DNA of 64,000 nt. Origin: Rotaria sordida (taxonomy: Eukaryota > Rotifera > Eurotatoria > Philodinida > Philodinidae). The notes beneath the pieces were generated by a model that saw only the letters and a program-made list of their open reading frames with translations, ran no database searches and was not told the origin of the DNA. The stretch lies in contig CAJNOL010000062.1 of assembly GCA_905250125.1 (NCBI GenBank), positions 1 through 64,000 on the forward strand, given 5' to 3'. Position 1 is the first letter of the stretch. Each line of letters starts with the position of its first letter. Of the stretch, positions 15,392 to 27,100 are shown piece by piece. The position numbers and the translations under genes are program-made.

Positions 15392-18300
15392 ATGTATTAT
15401 TATTTGATGATTGTTGTTGTAAGCCCAATGGAACAACAGTTGTAAAAATATTATTATTAATTAATGATGAACCTGGATAAACTGGAGGTGGTAATGATAA
15501 TGAATTTGATTGTTCCGTTGAATTATTTAAATGATGATTATTTGTTAAAAGACTAGTAAAAATATTTTGTTCTGAAGGTACATTTAATTTAATTCCTGCA
15601 TCATCTAAATCAAATTGTTTTAAAAATGTATTTTCATCAAAATTCATTTCAGCAAAATGCATATCTTCTTCATTCATAAATGATGTTATTTGTTCATTAT
15701 CAACATTATAATCATGTATTGTTTGACTTGTTTCATTATCAAGTCGATCATTAAATTCATCAAGTGTTGGCATTGATTGATATGGATCATTTCGTTGTAT
15801 TGTTGTATTAATAATTTGTCGTACATCAATATTATCTAATGTTCGAATAATATTTACATTTGTTGATGAATCATTTGAAAGAATATTTGTTGTTGGTGGT
15901 GGTTGTGTTAAAAAATTTGATGCTAATAATTCTTGATCAAAATTTTGCATTAAACCAGATATTGATTCAGCAAAAGAATTTGTTGGTGATGAATTTTGTT
16001 GAATTATACTTTCACCATGATAATCAATAAATGTTTTTGAATTTGTTTTTTTATTTGTTATTGAACGTTTATTTGTTGTTACAATACGTTGAACATTAAT
16101 TGGTGCTGGTGCTAATGGTCGACCGGGATTTGGAGCAATAGGTATTAATGTTGAATTATTTGATGGAACAACTACAGATGATGATGTAGAAGTTTTTTTA
16201 CGATTACGTATAGAAGTTTTATTAGGTTTTTTTGTTGTTGTTGTTGTTGTAGTTGTTGTTAGAAGATTATTAGTTGGTGGAACGGATAAATCCATTGATT
16301 TTGATTGAAGAAATTGAGGAGATGAATCTATATGATGTTCATCAAAAGATCTTGATGGAGAAAGTAAAGATACTGTTGAAGATGTTGTTGTATTATTAAT
16401 TAATGATGGTGGTGTAAGAACATTTGTAGTTGTAGGTTTTGTTTCGTTTAAAACAACAGGAGTATAAACCTTAAATAAATAAATAAATAATATAAATCAA
16501 AATTAAAAGAACATTTAACTAATATAATATTTCATTGGATTTATCTGATAATTTAAATATGACTAATTACAAAGAGCATAAAAAAGTGAGTGAACATTTT
16601 TTTTTTTAATCAAAAGTTTTATTCTACGAATTGAATTGATATATTTAAACAACTTTCAGTGTTTTTATTCAACGTAGAAGCAATCTTACTCTGATGATCG
16701 GGCTGGCCTTTTTGGAGTTTGTGCTTCTACAGTAGTCGTAGAAACTTTCGCCACAAAATGAAAAAGTATCCAAACTGTAGTCCTTTAGTTTGATTACAAA
16801 TAGATCATGTTGAACTCTGGTTGCAAAGACAAATCAGAACTTGATCAACCTTCATGTGGACGAGCTAGAAGGTCAACATAGATTTTTTTTTCTTCAGACG
16901 AGTATATCTCAAAATAGATAACAAATCTCATAACGTTAAAGTCCTCATTCGATAGCTCAGTGTTGTCTCTATCATGAATAAAAGTTTTATGTCAAGCGGT
17001 TTTAATTTGTCTGATTTATGAAATCTTCTTTGGGTAATTTCCACATGAGAGTTGATGGAAATCGTCGAAAAGTGACCCATATCTTCGATTAAAATTTAAG
17101 CATTTGCCTTGAAGTCTTCTTCTGTGAGTATCATGCTCGATTCAAGTTTTCTCTCAAAATTTCACGATCGTAGCCATCAGCAAAGAAGAGATTCATGCTG
17201 AGACGGTTCCGGACAATGAAGACTTTAAGAAAATGAAGGTTAACACATTAAAATAGTGTTTTCATTATAAATTCTTTGCATTAAGACCTATCGACTTCAA
17301 GTTGCCGCTTGTGATTAGGGTTTGTTGAGCTCTATTTGTAATCAAAATATCAATTAAAAGGATTGAAGTTGATATACTTTTTACCCAGTAACAGCACTTT
17401 TTGCAACTACTGTAGCACTACATACTATGTGTCTGTATTCCTAAAAATAGATATTCGTCCTGCCAGAATTTTACAGCATCTTTTCGGAATAGCAAACATG
17501 GCCGATATTACAACCAACGAACATATGTATAAATTTGAACAATCAAATTTTTTCTGTCATGATATTAGATTTATCATAATTAATATAACAATGACAAATG
17601 AAATTATAACGAGTATATTCATTAAGTTTGATTTTAATTCTTTCTGTAATACTTATGATTAATTGGTAATATTTGTGTACACAAGAAGTGATTAGAATTT
17701 ATGAGACTATCTTGTTAGTACCGATAGAAATTTTCTTTAAAGATATAGATCATAAGACCTATCGAAAGTTGATTTTCATTTTGTATGAAAAGTATTTCTT
17801 TGATATTTGATGATAGAATATAAACTCATTTTAGATTAAATATAAGACATTATGTTTTTTTTTAAATTGAGATTATATGAAATATACCATTGACATCTTC
17901 TTTCGAAAAAAACAAACAAACGTCAAGCTCTGATTATGATTAATAATTTTTAAATTTGAGATAATATTATTTCAAATTACCTGTAAAGGATTATTCCTAG
18001 ATAATGGTTTAGGACGAATAGGTCTTGGTTGTTTATGATTTAAATCATTATCAAGTAAATTTGTAGTTTCACTATTTGATGATGATGATATTTGTCTTGA
18101 TATATTTTCATAATATTCATTTTTAATTTTTGGTAAAACAGATGTTGATTCTGATTGTTGTGAAATAATTGATGGTTTTGGTCTAATAGATATTTGATGT
18201 TGTTCAGATTCATTATTAAATTTCATATTTGATGTTGTTGTCGTAGTTGTTGTTGTTGTTGATGATGAAGATGTTTGAGATAAGTAAACAAGATTATTTT

Positions 18301-18901
18301 GTGAAGCAAAAAATGATTGTATAGAATCTAAACTAACATTATTAAAATTGACTAAATTAATTGGCTGTATTAAATTTGTATTATTTTGTACAAGTGTATT
18401 TGAATTATTTTGTACAAATGGTTGTGTTGTTGTTTGAATAACTGTATTAAAGTTAGGTGTTATATTAGATTGATTACCATGAATTATTTGACCAGAATAA
18501 TTTTGTTGATTTATTGGACCATGATTATTAACATGTTGATGTGTTATTTGATTTGTTGTATTTATTGAATTTGTTGTTAATGTTATATCAGAATTATCAA
18601 ATGTTATATTTGATGATTCATTTGTTTTACCATCAATTATTGTAGGTGCATCAAATAAAAGTCCTTCTGAAAATAATTCAAAAAAAAAAATTTTTTATTT
18701 TTGATTTTAAGAAAAAAAAAGAAATCATGAGAATATTTACGAGAACGGAGTAATTGTAAAAGTTTTGCATTTTCTTCTCGAAGATTTCGAACCGTATCTT
18801 CAAGATTCGGGAAATTACCTAAATTAGAGTATTTATTTTCTTTTTTTTGTTCACATGAAAGAATTTTCTTTCTACAAACCTTTTTTCTCTGGTTCAACCA
18901 T
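9789..18901 (-). CDS. Unrecognised large low-complexity, probably nuclear protein
   Basis: I do not recognise the family. Six exons (18880-18901, 18741-18818, 17981-18666, 15313-16469, 11572-13541, and a tentative last exon 9789-9820) join in frame to 1314 aa. The N-terminus is a short amphipathic coiled-coil-like helix (LEDTVRNLREENAKLLQLL). Long Asn/Gln/Ser/Thr-rich stretches follow, including poly-Thr and poly-Asn runs. A more ordered segment begins at exon 5 (ARHIEPSQVATYESVKYQDI) and is followed by an Ala run. Two poly-proline blocks come next, then lysine-rich basic clusters with repeated KIKIR motifs (possible nuclear localisation signals), and a His/Pro/Tyr/Gln-rich C-terminus. Composition suggests a transcriptional cofactor; this is inference. 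The last exon follows a strong pyrimidine-rich acceptor and codes for only ten residues, so the true 3' end is uncertain. Introns 3-5 are 1.5-1.8 kb long, against about 60 bp for intron 1. Confidence 0.65.
15347..15391. repeat. (ATT)n tract coding for poly-Asn
   Basis: Trinucleotide run inside exon 4 of the 9789-18901 gene. On the coding strand it reads as repeated AAT codons giving a homopolymeric Asn stretch, a likely site of length polymorphism. Confidence 0.85.
16715..17425. mobile_element. Palindromic element in intron 3 of the unknown gene
   Basis: Inverted arms are visible. TTGATTACAAATAGA near 16788 recurs in reverse complement near 17330-17347, and outer segments near 16720 (CTTCTACAGTAG) and 17410 (CTACTGTAGCAC) are also mutual complements. 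The element lies wholly inside the long intron 16470-17980. No coding capacity is apparent. Confidence 0.6.
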
Positions 18902-20578
18902 TATTTGATAAAATAATAATGATAATCAAACATATGAATAGTACACTGTTCCATGACATATATTAAACAATATAAAAAATAGATCTGAAGAAGAAAAGAT
19001 TAAGAATATGCGGTTTTCTTTTGTTTTTAAGAACGAAAAAGGAGAGAGCATGACGACAAAAAATGTCATCAGACATTATATAGGGACTAATGCCTCTTAA
19101 GATATTTCCTCTTTCTTGATTTCTTGATCAGGTCATAGGTAAAACATATAACAAATTGTTTGTTAATATAATATGAAGAAAAATAAAAGAAATTAAAAAA
19201 ATAAATATTTTAAATAAAAATCAATTTTATTATAAGATTAATTAAAATTTTATATTGAACTTTATAGATGTCGCCATTTTAAATGGTAGTACTTGAAAAT
19301 TATTGTAATAACAAGTTGTTTTTCTCTTCCTAGAAGCTGTGTGACGAGCATAAAGAGTTACTAATAGTGGTGTAAAATTGTCGAGTAAAGTATTTTGAAG
19401 GAATTTTTAATTATAGTTTCCTTTATATCTTAATGAATTATAGTTCAAGAAAAATACTAATATATCGTGTCATTCTTTAATATAAAGCTATGCTATACGT
19501 ATTTGCATCAACAAATCATCGGTTTTTACTAAAAGAAATATATATCATTAGATAAATATTTGTTGTTTTTTTGAATAATATTTATTATTTTTCATTTAAA
19601 CGAAATTAACTTGCCGTTTTAATTTTTTCCTTCGAATTGTAATACATACATATTTCAATGATTTCGAAAATACTCATGTTGATTCTTACCTTCAGTTAAA
19701 ACTCAATTAGTTCATGATTATTTTTTTGAATTAATCAGAAATGAAATATCGTTGAACGAACGTTAAATATGATATATCAATACACTATTAACCATAGTAT
19801 TAACATTTATCATAAAATCTCTTATTTGTATAAACAGCTAGAGTGAAAACTATTTGAGAACGTTACAAAATACATTACCAGTATTTAAAATTTCATGAAA
19901 TCCTTCCTTCAAAGTATTCTAAAAGATGCATTTTACTTTTGTTGAATATTTGTTCTTTTGCTAAGACAACATCTGTCTAGTAGAAAGAAGACTATATTCT
20001 CATTGATTTTTGTTTACTCTGGTACGACTCAAACAATGCACACAGTCTCCAATCAGACTTCTACTCACTATTATTCGTTTAAAATAGATGTGAACTCCAT
20101 AAAAATGAATATTTGCTGATTAGTTGATATGATAGTGAGAATATTATATTGATGTTTGATCAAAGCGTATAACTATCATGTTTATTGCTGCATCTAACAT
20201 TTATTGACTAGATTGACCAAGATCGTCTCTGAACTAAATCCGTTATTATCCTAGTGTGTAATATCAAAATATTTTTTTTTCCTTCTTCAATCTTTATAAT
20301 AAGTTGTCATGTTAGTTTCAATTATGATAAAGAGCTTATGTGTTTTAATATCTACCAATTAATAATGATAATGAAAGAGTAAAAATACTTTTCATTTCAT
20401 TAAAATGAGAAAGAGTTTGTTTTCAATTGAAATAATTAAGGTACAAGGAAAGAATTACATATCGTTTTCTTACGAAAAAGATCACATATAATAATAATAA
20501 TTTTCCTTGTATTGCATTTGACAACAATAGATAGAAAAATTTCATAGAGCGAAGACTTATTAAAAAAAGTAATGGAAA

Positions 20579-20879
20579 CATATGTGAGGTATGTTCAGAT
20601 TTCCAAAAAAGGAAATTATCCAAATTTCTGAAATGTCCATCAGCTCGATAACTATATAGCAGTGCAAATCAAAAGTTCTTAGACATATTGGAAATTTCAG
20701 AAATTTTAGAAATTTCTGTAATTTCAGAAATTTCTGTAAGTACATAATTGCGGAAATTTCAGAAATTTCGGAAATTACATCATTTTAGGAAGTAACGTGC
20801 AATTCAGAACACAAATGCTTGAAATTTCCGAAACTTCCGAAATTTCCTTTTTCGGAAGTCTGAACACTGCTGACATATG
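20579..20879. repeat. Inverted-repeat element with GAAATTTC-rich core
   Basis: Ends near 20579 (CATATGTGAGG, then GTTCAGATTTCC) and near 20879 are inverted copies. The interior from about 20690 to 20850 is a run of overlapping GGAAATTTC/CAGAAATTTC units, each itself palindromic. The whole could fold as a long imperfect hairpin or behave as a small satellite-like array. Confidence 0.65.
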
Positions 20880-21652
20880 TAGCAAATTTCACAATAGACA
20901 ATCAATCAGATATTTGGTGAAAATATGAAAGTTGGCTTGTTGATAGTTTGAATAATATAGAGTATACTTTGGCTCATGGCCAATTGAAACAAGGGAAAAA
21001 ATTGATTCGACTCTCTTAATTTACTCCAAAAACCTTGGTCATAAAATAAAGATATTTTTCAGCGATCTAGGAAAAAGAGTCGCTTTTTCAGATAAAGTAG
21101 GAAGAGTAGACTAGCAAACGGTATATATTCCGAAAGTAGAGCTTTTGCTCTATTGATTAGTAACAACATATTTTTTTAAAATCTCTTTTCCATTTAAAAA
21201 AGCAAACTTTCTTTCTACACTAAAGATTTATCCAAAAAGATCTCTTCAGTAAAGTGACGTTCTATATTTTCCCGTAGATTCAATTGAAATAAAAGTCTCA
21301 AAGATAATTCTTCTCACTATGAATGTAAAAAAACATGCACAAATGCTTCTGGATAAAGACATAAGTTTTTCAAAAAAAAAATCTTCGTTTTTTAAGGTTT
21401 TGCATGATTTTCTCGGCTTAGAAACACTTTTAGAGAAAAGTAACAACAGATTCAGAAAACTTTTTTTGACAAAAATTTAGGGAATAGGTCTACGTCAGAG
21501 ATTTTTCGCGAGGAAGTTTTTTTATTTTTGAGTTTCCTTTTTTTTCATCAATTAGTCTTTTCTGAGTAATAGAAACGAGTATTTTTACAGAAAATAACTC
21601 ATATCCATGCGGACTGTGTTAATTGCTTATTGTAGATTCTGAAAATAGTCAA

Positions 21653-22175
21653 TATAATGTCTACTACTTAGGACTGACCAAACGTTCTGATCACGGTGTT
21701 TAAAATTTAGTAAAATAGTTGATATCGAAAGTTTGGGGTGTGGGCGGGTGTGAGGGAATAGAAGATCCACACCGACGCCCAGACCTCACACCCATACCCA
21801 CACCTCATCTGGCACCTTCTGTAAACATGAACAAGTGAAGGATCAAGGTTTCAGCTGTTTATTGGATACTCTCAGAAAAAAGACAAGGTACATTCATTTT
21901 TTGTCATTCATTTTTCCATGTAGGAAGCTATGGGTCCACAAAAAAGGTGAGCTTGGATTCGACAAAAAATAAAACTTTGGACTCGAACCTGACCCACTCG
22001 GACCCGGGTCTGGACTCGGATCTGGAAGGATCCACAATTCCCTAACCCATCCCACATCCTATTATAAACAAAGGGTTCTACTAGTACTCATGCAACAAAA
22101 CTTTCGGTATTAACTATTTTATTAAATTTTACACACAGTGATCAGAACTTTTAGTCAGCCCTAAGTATGTATATT
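21653..22175. mobile_element. Inverted-repeat element carrying a dispersed repeat
   Basis: Arms of about 80 bp at 21653-21740 and 22095-22175 are inverted copies sharing GTTCTGATCAC, AAAATAGTT and CGAAAGTTT motifs. The inside holds a GT/CA-rich hairpin (21735-21805), then about 230 bp (21810-22040) recognisably homologous to 62049-62285 within the neuroglian intron. No transposase-like coding is seen. Confidence 0.65.
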
Positions 22176-22794
22176 ATCTATAACTAATGAAATGTATATC
22201 AATATCAAATAATAAAATAACATATATAGTAATTATTATATAATAAAATTATATAATAAAATACATATTAATAATCATAATATAGCTTTCGGATCCCAAG
22301 CCTATTATTCAAAGTTGCAACTGATAACGGTGCATGGCCAGCTCGGTGAAGGATTTCTTGCCAACTAGTAGAAATAACTTGTTTTTTACCGGTCGATCTG
22401 AATTTTTTAATAGTTTTTGCATGTTTTTTTTATCGAAAACTTGCGCATAAGAGTGGTTTTTTCATAAATCACAAATTTTTTTTTGATGTTGAAGAATATA
22501 TCGGTGATGAAATATGCATCAGACTATTGTATTAAGACTAAATTCGTCACAGTATCCTTATTATATTTTCTCAACTAAATTTGATATGACATTACGTTAT
22601 TAAAAAAAATTGAATAATTGTTTCATATTATAGCTTTTGATAGACTTTTTTGGATTTTGTACTTTTATAGCATATATTCCCCACAAATATAAGATGTAGA
22701 AAAGCGAATATAGTGTGGAAGACAGATTAAGTATACAGTTAATAAAAAGTGAATATCTAAAGACTAATTAAGTAAAACACAAAATTATTATGGA

Positions 22795-22885
22795 GCTTGT
22801 AGTGTGGGTGTGAGTGTAGGTGTCAATGATAATAGTAACACTTACACTCATATCCACATCCACACTCGTCATTTCGTGTTAGGGC
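22795..22885. repeat. GTGTGGGTGTGAG-type imperfect hairpin
   Basis: GTGTGGGTGTGAGTG is followed about 20-30 bases later by CACTTACACTCATATCCACA, forming an imperfect stem-loop. Similar GT-rich/CA-rich hairpins recur at 21735-21805, 23395-23475, about 50625-50690 and 53228-53300, suggesting a dispersed small repeat family. Confidence 0.55.
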
Positions 22886-22905
22886 ATCGCGTCGATGAAT
22901 AATAA

Positions 22906-23154
22906 GAAGAACAACTATGCAGTGACTCTAAGCAACCACCGAAGACGTCTTTTTATCAAATTCAGCTCTCTTCCCCCCATGGTGCCGTCTATGATAATGT
23001 AATAAAAATTCTAAGGAAACTCGGGTGGAGTGATGAAGCTGATGAGTATGATAGAAAAGTCTACGCCACAATTCGTGGTCTTTCATCTTCACTGAGTGCA
23101 ATGCTCCACTTTAGAGCGTGTAACTGTTTCGACCGCTCCGAAACGAAATTCTAA
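22906..23154 (+). pseudogene. Possible coding relic or orphan exon, 82 codons
   Basis: An open frame without an early ATG runs from just after a stop at 22903-22905 to TAA at 23152-23154. Its translation has a balanced amino-acid composition, including the segment DNVIKILRKLGWSDEADEYD, unlike the F/I/K/N-rich noise frames nearby. Local GC is also higher than in the flanks. I do not recognise a family. It could be a decayed gene or transposon fragment, an exon of an unlinked-looking gene, or chance. Confidence 0.25.
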
Positions 23155-23479
23155 TGATTATTGACCTTTACGATACACCTTCGTTATTTTTCTCGTTATC
23201 TGTGTATTCTTATTTAATGTTGACCGCTTCTATTTATGTGTCTCTTTTATTTTATGTTTATGTAATGCTAGGGTTTATCGAATAGCCGATTCACCTCTTC
23301 ACTACTCACATCAAAAGATATCAATGATGAGAGAAAAAAAATGTTATGCAGCGGAACAAGAAAAAACCGAAAAAAACAGGACCTGACGTGGATGTGGCTA
23401 TTAGTATCGGCAGGCGTTGGTGTGAATATATGATTCTCGTCTTTTCATTCACTCCACATCCACATCGATACTCAAATCT

Positions 23480-23890
23480 AATTGGCTGAGTTTCCAGCTA
23501 GGAAAAACCTCAATGGCTGAGAGTCGAATACCGACCGCATCTGATTGACTGAAGTCTTTACATGAATAAATTTCATTGGCTAAGAGTTGCACAGAAAAAA
23601 CATGCGATTGGCTGAATTTCTATCACAAAAAAAACTCCATTGGCTGACAGTTAGATAGTGAAAACATCAGATTGGCTGAACTGCGAGAACGAAAAACCTG
23701 ATTAGACGAGAGATAGATCAGGAAAAAAATGTGCTCGGCTGAATTTCGAGAAGCAAAAACCTGATTGGACGAGAGATAGACTAGAAAAATTTGATTGGCT
23801 GAGCTCTCGGCACGAAAAAACCTGATTGGACGAGACCCAAATAATAAAAACATCTGATTGGTTGAGTTGTCAGCATCAAAAACCTCATTT
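23480..23890. repeat. Degenerate minisatellite with repeated ATTGGCTGA units
   Basis: About nine diverged copies of a roughly 43-46-bp unit built around (C)TGATTGGCTGA, a variable stretch and AAAAACC. Reverse-complemented, the kernel is TCAGCCAATCAG, which matches the textbook CCAAT-box/NF-Y consensus. The array lies about 240 bp beyond the stop codon of the GH5 gene. Whether it binds NF-Y or is simply a satellite is unknown. Confidence 0.75.
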
Positions 23891-24125
23891 CAGGTAGCTG
23901 CTCTAAGGTCTTGCAAAATATTTGTCTACACGTGACTTTACACGTGCTTGCAAACCAACAAACAAGCAAACATACAAACTCATTGTATCTCATATGATCT
24001 TCTCTTTAATCGAGAGAATAATTCAATCAATTCTTTCCAACAACACAAACATACTTTTTACAGTCTGTGGTTTTGAAGTCTTATTCTTTCTACGGGTTTA
24101 TCGTTATCTTCGTATATGCATGATG

Positions 24126-27100
24126 TTATACGAGCAGCGCCATAGTTAGTAGATAAAAGCTTGTAGAAAAAACAAATTTAGTTGCTAATGATGTTGAGTC
24201 GATGGTAGCAAATTGTTTGATCAAATCGAGCGTGCTTTTATCGTCATTGTACACCGAATACCAACCTTGCGGTTCATGAGGTGGATCTCCAATAAAATCG
24301 TCGCCTTGAGTCCAAGTAGCGCCTGCCATGCGTGGTCGCCCTTCGCCTCCGTAAGCCCAAAAGTTGATGGGCACATGATACTTACGAGTGTGTTGAAGGA
24401 TAGCTCGATAATATTGGTCGCGTACAGTCACAGGTGCTGTTGGCGTGTGATCATTATTGTCCCTTTGATAAAGATTTTCATTGAATTACTCACTAAGGTT
24501 TAATCTAAGATTCTCTATTGAATTAAAGTGAACCAATATTTCAGGGTGGTTATTTTTATTAGATACAACTTTTTTCGAACCTATCCAGTGATTTTTGAAG
24601 TTTTAACGATTTTACACAAATTTATCAAGAGATTTCAAGATTTTCATTCTTTTAACGAGAAATTTAATTGATTTTCATTTTATAAACCTAAAATTCGCCT
24701 AGATTTGTTGTCAAAGCGCTGAAGCACTTTTCTCAGATGCAACAGTACGATCTATTCCACTGTTTCATTACAATGAATCGATCTACCCCTATTAGAAACA
24801 ACTTTGTTTCATGTTATCTTAGAGCTAAACGACTCGAAGTTTTCGAAATAAATCCATCAGGCATCCACTTAATATTGGTTCACAAACTATACTAGATGTT
24901 TTGATTGATACAGCTGCGAAAAGCCATAATACTGGCTACCTTTCTTATTTCTAGCAGTTTAATTATACTTACCTCGCAATGCCAAATTCTTCTAATACTA
25001 CCGGTTTATCTTTATAAGCGGCGTGAAATTCAATATATTTTTTAGCAAAATCAATAGCAATAGGTAATGTCACAGAAGCGTTGTGTGGATCAAACACATT
25101 CCAATTTTGTACCCATAAATGAAAGGTGGCATAGTCGATGCATGGACTTGCATGATCATTGGAGAAATTATTCGATGAAATACTACCTTCGACACCCGTA
25201 GTTACCAGTTGAAAAGGAGCAAGTTTTTTAAGTAAGCAAGCCGTTCGATGCACCCATGATAAGTCCAGGCGACGAGGCTCGTTAGCAAGTTCCCAAGACA
25301 TCTTCAAAAGATCATAATCAAATTATTATCCATAACATATATATCTATTTAGTATCGTTTTTCAACATAGGGATGGCATATCTACTCTAATTTGTTCTCA
25401 AATCAATACAGGGGGATATATGAAGTATGTACATCATTACTATTAAATGTTAAATATAGTATTGCTTATTTACTCGTAAATAGTAATTAGATATAAAACT
25501 TTCGATTCAATAGCTCCAAGTAGTTTTAATAATTGAAATCTTTCGATCTTCATCTTTTTCTCAAGCTCAGTTGTAAACAATGAGACAGATTCCAAACATA
25601 TATATTGTTTTCATACACTATCTCCTATGTTATGCTACCTGATTGCGAATTGAATTTCATACATAGTAAAATTTCTCATAGTGTGCACATCAAAGTCTGT
25701 GGAAACATTCTGTAGTGGAAAGTACTCACGTACATGAAACACCTCTCCATCATGCACAATAGACATTTTTAACGCTTACAGTTACATTATAGATGACACG
25801 TTTACTTTAATTTGTGGTCGAGTAAATACAGTAAAGTAAATCAAATATTTATTTATTTACTAGTAAATAATAAGTATTATATTCATGTACTTATTTACTA
25901 TTGAAGTAATGGTAAGTGCCATCCTTATTTTAAAATCCTTATCTAGTGTGTTGAATGAACTACGCTTGGAATTAGATATAGTATTTTAGGCGGATAAAAT
26001 AGAAGCATGGTAAGATATATATTGCAGTTCCCCAAGCCCATAGATATCATTTTTCAAGCGTAGAATAGAAATGATCTCGACCAACGTGATTTCATCAGCG
26101 GAGTTCATCAAAATAGAATATGTAGATAAGAGTGATGAGAATGTTATAGTGGACAACCTCAGCGAATTACGCGTAGATTGAGATGTCACCGGTTTTGACA
26201 TGGTAAGTTTTTTTAGAAAGATTACAAAATGTAAAATTACCTTTTTTTTTGCTTGAAGATTCAGTTTAATAATTTTGAATTCAAAATTTAAATAGAAATC
26301 TTAAGGGATAGTAACGGGTGTTTCCTCAAAAACACATTGTTTTGTATAATAAAACTCGACAAATAGATTTAGTAGGTCACTGAAATCAAATAAAAACCTG
26401 TAAGTATAACATATAGTGCAGAATAGATTAGACCTTTCGTATTTTGAACGTTCTTCTTTGATTTGTCATTCGATCGATGCATCTTTTGGTACGAAAGATA
26501 GCACTTGAACTTCTCTACAAAACTAACCATGATTGAGTCTCACAATTGTTCCGGATATATTTGAGAAAAGATGAAAATTAACGATGTACCAATATCCGTA
26601 AAAAGAGTATGAGTGCGTCAAAGTGAGGATGAGTAGATGGAGCTATGGCCGAAGGCAAGATCAAAGCTTACATGTACAACTACACTATTGCGCCTACTGA
26701 AGCCATCCACACCTATGGTCCCATATCCATACCCTTTTATATCAACAGATACTTCGATTGAATGAAGAGTGGAAGGGAAATGTTCACAATGCAAACAGCC
26801 AAATTTAATCTGTGACATCCGTTATATTATTTCACCTGAAGTTCAGCTTTCTGGAAAAAAATATAGTTGATCGAAAAGGGCAGGAATGTATCAAGGCTCA
26901 AATCGATCACAATATGAGTCCTTATTGAGTTCAGCAGACTTAGGAAGGTTTACAAAGAATGATTACTCATTCGGATCATGTCGATTATTGGGTGTTCACT
27001 ATTTTTGCAGAAAAAAATAACGCATAAACAGCAATCAAATAAGATTTATAGCTCATTGATAGGGCTTCAATAACATGTATAGTGTATCGTGCAAATATAC

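Larger units (their letters stand above)
18902..24125. other. Repeat-rich intergenic region
   Basis: No intact gene is supportable. The region holds an inverted-repeat element with an AATTTC-rich core (20579-20879), a larger inverted-repeat element enclosing a dispersed repeat (21653-22175), a GT/CA-rich hairpin (22795-22885), a possible coding relic (22906-23154), another GT-rich hairpin near 23395-23475, and a degenerate minisatellite of CCAAT-like units (23480-23890). The remainder is AT-rich sequence without recognisable structure. The promoter of the minus-strand gene that starts at 18901 should lie just right of that position. Confidence 0.55.

Noticed and set aside
23623..23993. Overlapping minus-strand open frames with repeated RSSAN/QPI-like segments
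   Set aside because: The apparent protein repeats only reflect the 43-46-bp DNA minisatellite being read in frame. There is no start context, splice structure or similarity to support a gene.
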